Both the position numbers and the translations under genes were made by a program. Of a stretch of 41,361 nt of DNA, positions 35,977-41,361 are shown piece after piece (positions within the stretch are counted from its first letter, which is position 1; the number at the start of each line of letters is the position of its first letter). Origin of the DNA: Rhodospirillaceae bacterium (lineage in GTDB: Bacteria > Pseudomonadota > Alphaproteobacteria > GCA-2721365); contig PBKC01000016.1 in assembly GCA_002721365.1 (NCBI GenBank), positions 1 to 41,361 on the forward strand, given 5' to 3'. The notes under the pieces are model-generated. The model was not told where the DNA came from, made no database searches, and worked only from the letters and a program-made list of their open reading frames with translations.

Positions 35977-37269
35977 TCAGTGGTCGTGGCCGTCGCCGAA
36001 GGCGTCTTTCTCGAGTTCGGCCTTCAACGTGAACGCGCCTTCGGAGACGAACCGTTCACCTGCCGACAGGCCGGAGATGATCTCGGTGTACCCGCCCTCA
36101 CTGGCGCCTGTGCGGACCTCCCGCGGTTCGAATCCATCCCCTGTCGGCACGAACACCGACAGATTGTCCTCGACGCTCACGACTGCATCGGCCGGCACCT
36201 TCAGAGCCGAACGCGCACCACCGGTGTCGATCAGGGCGGTGACGAACTGGCCGGGCTTCAGCTCGTGTTCCGGGTTGTCGACGATCACGCGCGCCGTCGC
36301 TGTCCGGGAGGTTTCGTTGATGACCGGCAGAACGGTCGCAATCGTTCCCTCGGCCATGACGCTGCCGTCGTCCCCCTGCAGGGTCACGGCCAAACCTTCT
36401 TCGACCTTGCCGAGATCTTCCTTGTAGACTGCGACATCCGCCCAGACGACGCTGTCGTCCACGATGATGAACAACGGCTCGCCGTCGGTAGAGACCGTTT
36501 CTCCGAGAGATATCGTTCGGCGTATCACCCTCCCGGCTATCGGTGCGGTGACATAGGCTTGCGCCAGCGCATCGTTCTCCGCCTCGTCGAGACCGTCGAG
36601 CGCTCGCTGGTCGATGCCCGCGGCATAGAGCCTGCTTGCCGCCGCTTTCCGAGCCGTGGCCGCCGCGAAATGGTCGGCCCGCGCCGTCTGAACGTCTGCT
36701 TCGGAAGTAATCTTCTGCTCCCACAGGCGTTCCTCGCGCTCGAGAGTCGTCCTCGCCAGGCGTTCAGCGCTCAGCGCACTCAGATACTCGGCCTTCAGGC
36801 CAGCAAGCTCGCGGCTGTCGAGACGGGCGAGCCGCGCACCGGCTTCCACCGTGTCGCCTTCTCCCGCATAAAGGCGGGACACCACACCTTCCACTTTCGA
36901 GGAAATCCGTGCGACGCGATCCGCGTCGAAGCGGATTTCGGCCGGCAGTTCCAGCTGCGCGGTCATGGCGCCGCTCTCGGCCTCCGCCATTCGTATACCC
37001 AAGGACTCTGCTTCCTCGAAATTCAGTTCGACATGGTCGCTACCCTCTTCGTGGCCCTCATCTTCGTCGTCGTCGCCATGGGTCTCGCCTTCGGGGCGAG
37101 CGGCACCGGTGTCGCCGACCTCCTCATGCTCGTCATGATCTTCATGGGGGTCTTCGTTTTCCGCCGCGGCCTGCGCTGCGGAGTTCGTGCCGGTTGCGTC
37201 CTCGCTACAGGCATTCAGATAGAAGAGCGCTGGAAACAACAGCGTCAGTAACGCGAGATTCTTCTTCAT
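35977..37269 (-). CDS. Periplasmic adaptor (membrane fusion) protein of the RND efflux system
   Basis: This 430-residue lipoprotein links the RND pump to the outer-membrane channel. The signal peptide ends with lipobox LNAC, lipidation at C21. Residues about 37-82 form an acidic and histidine-rich segment (HEDHDEHEE and similar) likely to bind metal. The lipoyl/hairpin (about 120-240) and beta-barrel domains follow, and the tail ends GDGHDH. The CzcB and CusB families both fit; the His/acid-rich N-terminus favours CzcB-like. The ATG overlaps the channel gene's stop (ATGA). Confidence 0.92.
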   Translation of the reverse strand: MKKNLALLTLLFPALFYLNACSEDATGTNSAAQAAAENEDPHEDHDEHEEVGDTGAARPEGETHGDDDEDEGHEEGSDHVELNFEEAESLGIRMAEAESGAMTAQLELPAEIRFDADRVARISSKVEGVVSRLYAGEGDTVEAGARLARLDSRELAGLKAEYLSALSAERLARTTLEREERLWEQKITSEADVQTARADHFAAATARKAAASRLYAAGIDQRALDGLDEAENDALAQAYVTAPIAGRVIRRTISLGETVSTDGEPLFIIVDDSVVWADVAVYKEDLGKVEEGLAVTLQGDDGSVMAEGTIATVLPVINETSRTATARVIVDNPEHELKPGQFVTALIDTGGARSALKVPADAVVSVEDNLSVFVPTGDGFEPREVRTGASEGGYTEIISGLSAGERFVSEGAFTLKAELEKDAFGDGHDH

Positions 37270-38561
37270 TGAGCTTGGTCCTCGAATGGCGCTGCGCCGA
37301 CAAGGGCGCGCAACCGCAAGGTTTCTGTCCGAAGTGCGAGGCGGGCGTCGATCAGCGAGGCCCGGGTATCGATCAAGCGGCGCCGGGAATCGAGCGTGGT
37401 CGTCAGGTCGAATTTCCCGACCCGGTAGCCCTGAATCGCAGCGGAATATGCCTCTTCGGCGAGCGGCAGCGCTTCGGTTTCCAGCGTTTGCAGGCGCTCC
37501 TTCGCTGCCCGGGCACGCGCGGCAAGGCTGGTTTGCTCGGCTCTGAGGCGTGCCTCGACAGCACGGGCATCGATTGCCGCGCCCTCGGCCCGAAGACGGG
37601 CTGCCCGCGTCGCATCCTGGTTGCGGTCGAACAGCGGCAGCGGCACGCTGACGCCTGCCATGATGGCGCTATCACCCGAGTCTTCGAACCGCCGGAAGCC
37701 CGCCCAGAGCGTCACGTCCGGATAGGCGCCGGCCCGCGCGCGATCGGCTGCCGCTGCCAAGGCATCAACCTCCGCCTCCGCGGCCTGCAGCCGGGGATGG
37801 GCGTTCCATACCTCTCCCGCAGCGGTGTCGGCTCCCTCGAACCCCGCGCCCGTCCCGTCCGGCACGATGAAATCCACGCCGGGACTGCCCCAGATCGAGG
37901 CAAGTGCGGCCGCACGCGCTTCCACCTCGCCGCGGGCGAAATCGGATGCCGCGCGCAGTGCCGCGGCTTCCGCCGTGGCCCGGGCCAGTTCCGGCGGCGC
38001 CGCCGCGCCGGCATCCACGCGGCGTTGCACTATCCTGGCGAGTTCCTCCGCCAACGCGGCGGACGCGGCGGCGACTTCGGCCATGTCGATCGCAGCTTGC
38101 AGATCGAGGAAAAGCTCGCCCGCCAGCACCTGCGCTTCCAGTCGCCGCACCTGGCACTGAGCACTGGCCAGGGCGGCTTGCGCTCTCGCCGCGCGTTCCG
38201 AAAGCCGGCGCTTGTCCCCAAGCCGGAAGGTCTGTTCGAGCCTGACCGTCGTCTCGTAGGCGTCGAAGCCTTCAAGCGCGCCCGTCCCTCCGAAGTTTTC
38301 TGCCTCGATCGATATGGCCGGGTTGAGCCAGCGGCCCGCCTGATCGGCATCGGCCAAAGCGGCTCTTGCCTCGAGCGCGGCCGTCAACACTTCCGGTGCC
38401 GCCTCGCCGGCCCGGGCAATCGCAGCCGCTAAAGTCAGAGGTGCAGTTTGGTCGAATTCGGTCTCCTCGACGGAGATCGCGTTGCAACCATCAGCCCATG
38501 CCACTCCAGCCAGGAGTGGCATGGCAAACGCGGCAAGAGCGCCGCAGAACAGCAGTTTCAT
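37266..38561 (-). CDS. Outer-membrane efflux channel (TolC/CzcC family)
   Basis: This 431-residue outer-membrane channel protein has a signal peptide (about 1-23, cleavage near AWA-DG) and the two repeated coiled-coil regions of the OEP family. The second repeat includes AGVSVPLPLFDRNQ, a typical CzcC motif. It provides the exit for the RND pump. It lies 75 bases downstream of the CzcI-like gene and overlaps the adaptor gene by 4 bases. It is rich in Ala, like others of its family. Confidence 0.91.
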   Translation of the reverse strand: MKLLFCGALAAFAMPLLAGVAWADGCNAISVEETEFDQTAPLTLAAAIARAGEAAPEVLTAALEARAALADADQAGRWLNPAISIEAENFGGTGALEGFDAYETTVRLEQTFRLGDKRRLSERAARAQAALASAQCQVRRLEAQVLAGELFLDLQAAIDMAEVAAASAALAEELARIVQRRVDAGAAAPPELARATAEAAALRAASDFARGEVEARAAALASIWGSPGVDFIVPDGTGAGFEGADTAAGEVWNAHPRLQAAEAEVDALAAAADRARAGAYPDVTLWAGFRRFEDSGDSAIMAGVSVPLPLFDRNQDATRAARLRAEGAAIDARAVEARLRAEQTSLAARARAAKERLQTLETEALPLAEEAYSAAIQGYRVGKFDLTTTLDSRRRLIDTRASLIDARLALRTETLRLRALVGAAPFEDQAQ

Positions 38562-38636
38562 TTGGGTGTGTAGGCCCTCTTCTAGACTCGCGAACTGTGC
38601 GGCACGCGCCGCACCCGCTACACAGGATTTGCGAAT

Positions 38637-38981
38637 CTAAGTGCGAGGAGGACGATACGGGACCTCGGAGTCGAGACCCCCATGAACAGTCTGCTCGGGT
38701 ATCGGACGCTGCTGCATCGCTAAGGCGAGCGTCTGGGTAGGTTCGGCCCGGTGGGCCATGTGACAGCAGCCGCAATGATGTGCGCGATGATCAACGCTTT
38801 CCTTTGACGGCCCATTCGCGGGAGCTTCATCGGAAGGCTCCGCATGGACACACAGAGGGCCATCGGTATCGCTGATTTGCGCCGAATCGGCCGCCACATC
38901 CATCGGCGATACCATAAGGACGAGCGCCATCAGCGCGACGACCGCTGCGCGCAGACTAAGTATGACCGACCCCGAATACAT
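38637..38981 (-). CDS. CzcI-like small periplasmic Cys/His protein
   Basis: This 114-residue protein has an N-terminal signal peptide (about 1-31) and a Cys/His-rich cluster HHCGCCHMAHR near residues 68-78. A small protein in this position, before the channel gene and with a C-x-x-C-H segment, resembles CzcI of Cupriavidus, which is linked to regulation of the czc operon. The evidence is the position, the size, the signal peptide and the motif; sequence similarity by eye is limited. I chose the ATG at 38981, as the frame's earlier start is only a TTG at 38990. A metal-binding role is inferred. Confidence 0.72.
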   Translation of the reverse strand: MYSGSVILSLRAAVVALMALVLMVSPMDVAADSAQISDTDGPLCVHAEPSDEAPANGPSKESVDHRAHHCGCCHMAHRAEPTQTLALAMQQRPIPEQTVHGGLDSEVPYRPPRT

Positions 38982-39110
38982 GCTTTTCAACCTAGCCTAC
39001 TATCTACGCCGTCGGCGAATTGAATCAAGCCCGGGCTCCCGAGGCGGTTCGACCGTGAGGGTCCCCCGGCACACTGGAGGGCTGGCACTTCCGCGAAGTG
39101 CTCCCCCCTA
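38982..39110. other. Intergenic region between the CzcI-like and TPR-sulfotransferase genes
   Basis: Both flanking genes lie on the minus strand. The stretch should hold the promoter of the metal-efflux operon, but I saw only weak hexamers (TTGATT and TAGATA, spaced 16 bases, on the minus strand). A perfect 6-base-pair hairpin (GCACTT-CCGCG-AAGTGC, 39085-39101) lies just after the sulfotransferase stop, but no T-run follows. Confidence 0.4.
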
Positions 39111-40958
39111 TCAGGCGCCCAGAGCCTCGATCAGGGGCCTGAGATAGGCGCTGTAGCGGTTATGCCGGCCCACCGAACGGTCGTAGATCGGCCTCCGCAC
39201 CTGGTCGTAGCTCGCCGTCAGCACAACTCGCCCGCTCCGATGGTAGTCGAGGACGCGCGGGTCCCAGTCGAGGCCAAGGAACGCGATCATCTCTCGGCTG
39301 ACGTCTTCCTGTTCCGCGACCAGCTGTTCGTAGCCGACATCCAGGATCGCCAAGTCCAAAGTCGTGTGCCAATGCGCCATCAGGTCGCAATAGTCGCGAT
39401 AGTAGTGTCCGAGGTTGCCCAGATCGTAAGCATACGGGTGGCTGCCCGAGAACCGCTGGAAGTAGCAGGAGAGGCAGGTGTCCAGCGGATCACGGCGGCA
39501 GTGGATCACTTGCGCCCCCGGGAACAGCATGGCGATCAGCCCCAGATTGCGGAAGTTTCCCGGCAGCTTGTCGACTATGCGGCTCTTGTCCGGGGCCCGC
39601 GCCTGCAGCGAGGCGAGATGTCCGGACGCCAGCGCATCCACCGTCGTCCGGTCCAGGTCGGTGACACAATCCGGGTAGGTGGCCCCGGTACCGGCCAGGG
39701 CCGGCAGACCGTCGATGATCCGGTTGATGTCCTCGAGTTCCCCCGCTCCATGGACCTCGGGATGGGCGGCGAGGATTTGCTCGACGAGAGACGTCCCGGA
39801 CCGCGGCATGCCGACGATGAAGACGGGCAGGGTGGAACGCGCGCCGGCGATGACGTGGGCGCCGCCGAAGACGGTCTTCAGCCGCTGGGTCTCGTCCCGA
39901 TGACGCTCCACGTCGAACGACTGCGGGTGCAGTCGGTTGGCCTCCTCGATCCGTTGGAAGGCCTCGTCGAAACGGTCCTCCTCGTCGAGAAGTCGTCCAA
40001 GCTCGAACAGGACCACAGATCTTTCCTCGGCGGCCATGGGCCGGGTCTCGATCGCCGCCTCGATGCTGGTGATCGCATCGGCCCGGCGGTCGAGTTGCCG
40101 ACTCGCGGCGGCGAAGGCGGCGATGGCGCTCGATGTCGCCTTGCCGGAGGCGACCAGCGGCGCCAGACGCTCCGCCGCTTCCCGGGGCCGTCCCAGCAGG
40201 TCGAGGACCGCCGCCTCTTCGGCAACGGCTTCCGAGCGCTCCGGCCAGTAGGCGAGGCATTGGCGACAAGCGCTCAGGGCCTCGTCGAGACGGCCGCGGT
40301 CGCGGAGAAACGACGCCAGGTTGACCAGCGCCTCGGCATTCCGCGGGTCGTGGCGCAAGGCCGACCGGAAACTCGTCTCGGCCTCCACGGGGCGGTCCAG
40401 ATCATCGAGTACCAGGCCGAGGTTGACGTGAATCGATGCGTTGGCCGGAGAGAGCTGCAAGGCCCGCCGATAGGCGGCCATCGCTTCGTCTGGCCGTCCC
40501 TGTTCGTGCAGGACGTTGCCCAGATTGTAGTGCGCGGGCGCGTAGTCGGGGCGCAGACGAACCGCGCGCTGGAGCAGGCCCGCCGACTCTTCGGCTCGGC
40601 CCTGCATCTGCAGTACGAGGCCGAGGTTGGACATGGCCGAGACCATGCGGGGGTCCTTCTCGAGCGCGCGGCGATAGCTCGCCGCGGCGTCGTCGATCGC
40701 ACCCAGCGCCCGCTGGACCTCGCCGAGATTGTTTAGGACGGCGGCGCCGGCGCCCTGGGCCTTCGCGGCGCGGGCGAGCGGCGCCAGCGCTTCATCATGC
40801 CGGCCCTGCTGATGCAGAAGGACCCCGAGAAGGTGCAGGGCGTCCGGATCGCGCGGTGACTTCCGCAATACTTCCCGATAGGCCGCCTCCGCGCCCACGA
40901 CGTCGTGGGCGCGATGGAGGGCGAACGCAGCTTCGAGCTTTTTCCTGTTGCCGGCCAT
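39111..40958 (-). CDS. TPR-repeat sulfotransferase
   Basis: This 615-residue protein has an N-terminal array of about eight to nine tetratricopeptide repeats (about 1-330) and a C-terminal sulfotransferase domain (about 370-615). The PAPS-binding motifs are the 5'-phosphosulfate loop VFIVGMPRSGTSLVEQIL and the 3'-phosphate region HCRRDPLDTCLSCY, each with the conserved Arg and Ser. Such proteins transfer sulfate to unknown acceptors. I chose the ATG at 40958, MAGNRKKLEAAFALH; the longer frame to 41348 belongs to the neighbouring gene's DNA. It lies 47 bases downstream of the ThiE-like gene. Confidence 0.9.
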   Translation of the reverse strand: MAGNRKKLEAAFALHRAHDVVGAEAAYREVLRKSPRDPDALHLLGVLLHQQGRHDEALAPLARAAKAQGAGAAVLNNLGEVQRALGAIDDAAASYRRALEKDPRMVSAMSNLGLVLQMQGRAEESAGLLQRAVRLRPDYAPAHYNLGNVLHEQGRPDEAMAAYRRALQLSPANASIHVNLGLVLDDLDRPVEAETSFRSALRHDPRNAEALVNLASFLRDRGRLDEALSACRQCLAYWPERSEAVAEEAAVLDLLGRPREAAERLAPLVASGKATSSAIAAFAAASRQLDRRADAITSIEAAIETRPMAAEERSVVLFELGRLLDEEDRFDEAFQRIEEANRLHPQSFDVERHRDETQRLKTVFGGAHVIAGARSTLPVFIVGMPRSGTSLVEQILAAHPEVHGAGELEDINRIIDGLPALAGTGATYPDCVTDLDRTTVDALASGHLASLQARAPDKSRIVDKLPGNFRNLGLIAMLFPGAQVIHCRRDPLDTCLSCYFQRFSGSHPYAYDLGNLGHYYRDYCDLMAHWHTTLDLAILDVGYEQLVAEQEDVSREMIAFLGLDWDPRVLDYHRSGRVVLTASYDQVRRPIYDRSVGRHNRYSAYLRPLIEALGA

Positions 40959-41005
40959 CCTGCCCGATCCCGTTCCGCCGCCGGAACGCGGCGGTATCCG
41001 CCGGG

Positions 41006-41361
41006 CTATACCACCCCCGGCGGCCGGTCGGAAAGCGGGCCCGCCTCGGCAACGGCCCCGATCGCCGCCACCCCGCAGACGCCGCTGCGCTGCAACCGAG
41101 CCGCTGTCCGGCAATCGATCCCGCCCAGGGCGTAGACGGCGCAAGGCGATTTCCGCACCAGCCGTGCGAGTCGCACGGGGCCGAGCGCCGATGCTCCGGG
41201 ATGGCTCCCGGTGGCGAAAACGGGCGACAGGAAGGCGGCGTCCACCCCCAGTCTCCCCGCCCCCATCAAGGCGGCGAGACCATGAGCGGCGGCGGTGGTC
41301 ACCCATCCGCGCCTGTGCCCGATCATCGACCGCCGCCGGACCTGCCATTCGGGAAAATGCA
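41006..41361 (-). CDS. Thiamine phosphate synthase/TenI-like protein (C-terminal part, cut by window edge)
   Basis: The frame is open to the last base of the window, so the N-terminus lies beyond it. Visible segments match the ThiE/TenI TIM barrel: HFPEWQ near the edge, TTAAAHG, AAFLSPVFATGSHPGASALG (the phosphate- and thiazole-binding region) and VYALGGIDCRTAARL, then GVAAIGAV. ThiE joins the pyrimidine and thiazole parts of thiamine; TenI-type members act as thiazole tautomerases. Which it is cannot be told from the part seen. It ends 47 bases before the TPR-sulfotransferase start on the same strand. Confidence 0.85.
   Translation of the reverse strand, partial: HFPEWQVRRRSMIGHRRGWVTTAAAHGLAALMGAGRLGVDAAFLSPVFATGSHPGASALGPVRLARLVRKSPCAVYALGGIDCRTAARLQRSGVCGVAAIGAVAEAGPLSDRPPGVV

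Noticed and set aside
35341..37251. Long open frame on the plus strand opposite the RND pump and adaptor genes
   Set aside because: It crosses two clear minus-strand genes and carries no family motif; it is a shadow of their codon bias.
1..41361. CRISPR array, insertion sequence, prophage or tRNA genes
   Set aside because: I saw no regularly spaced repeats, transposase or integrase motifs, or tRNA cloverleaf sequences in the window.

Overview
The window is a GC-rich alphaproteobacterial chromosome segment. It is most like the Rhodospirillales and relatives: the gene order, the lipoprotein and porin types, and the parS/parAB arrangement all fit, but the genus cannot be named from sequence alone. 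It is mostly the conserved block around the chromosomal replication origin. Reading outward from about position 11,000, the left arm on the minus strand is ppsR, maf, aroE, coaE, dnaQ, then (after fxsA and secB on plus) tim44-like, mltA, lutABC and smr, up to the 3' end of hslU. The right arm on the plus strand is hemE, hemH, hemJ and rho, then (after an inserted minus-strand group) a [2Fe-2S] ferredoxin, mnmE, mnmG, rsmG, parA and parB. These are followed by minus-strand holA, lptE, leuS and a DUF3576 lipoprotein.

The only gene-free stretch over 300 bases is 10858-11273, between ppsR and hemE. This is where the origin lies in Caulobacter and Rickettsia. It holds three near-consensus DnaA boxes, several TCCCCA/TCCCCG motifs, hairpins and two GANTC methylation sites. 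Two parS centromere sites lie 10-12 kb away, at 21030-21045 (between mnmE and mnmG) and 22981-22996 (inside rsmG), just upstream of parAB. The origin, centromere and ParABS machinery are therefore all in view, and genes on both arms mostly point away from the origin.

Three sets of genes look added to this core. First, lutABC (1209-4074) encodes L-lactate oxidation and is translationally coupled to smr. Second, 15347-19700 carries a quinone oxidoreductase, a dienelactone hydrolase, a YyaL-type thioredoxin-domain protein and a ferredoxin. Third, 30230-39110 carries a porin and a metal-efflux island: CDF transporter, HME-RND pump, adaptor, outer-membrane channel and a CzcI-like small Cys/His protein. 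The right edge has a TPR-sulfotransferase and the C-terminal part of a thiamine-phosphate-synthase-like gene.

Points that stand out are the putative oriC, the parS site embedded in a coding sequence, a one-base frameshift splitting leuS (probably a sequence error, since the gene is essential), an unresolved small open frame between the RND pump and the CDF gene, and a REPIN-like double palindrome after hslU. I found no CRISPR array, insertion sequence, prophage or RNA gene, and no clearly new multi-gene system.
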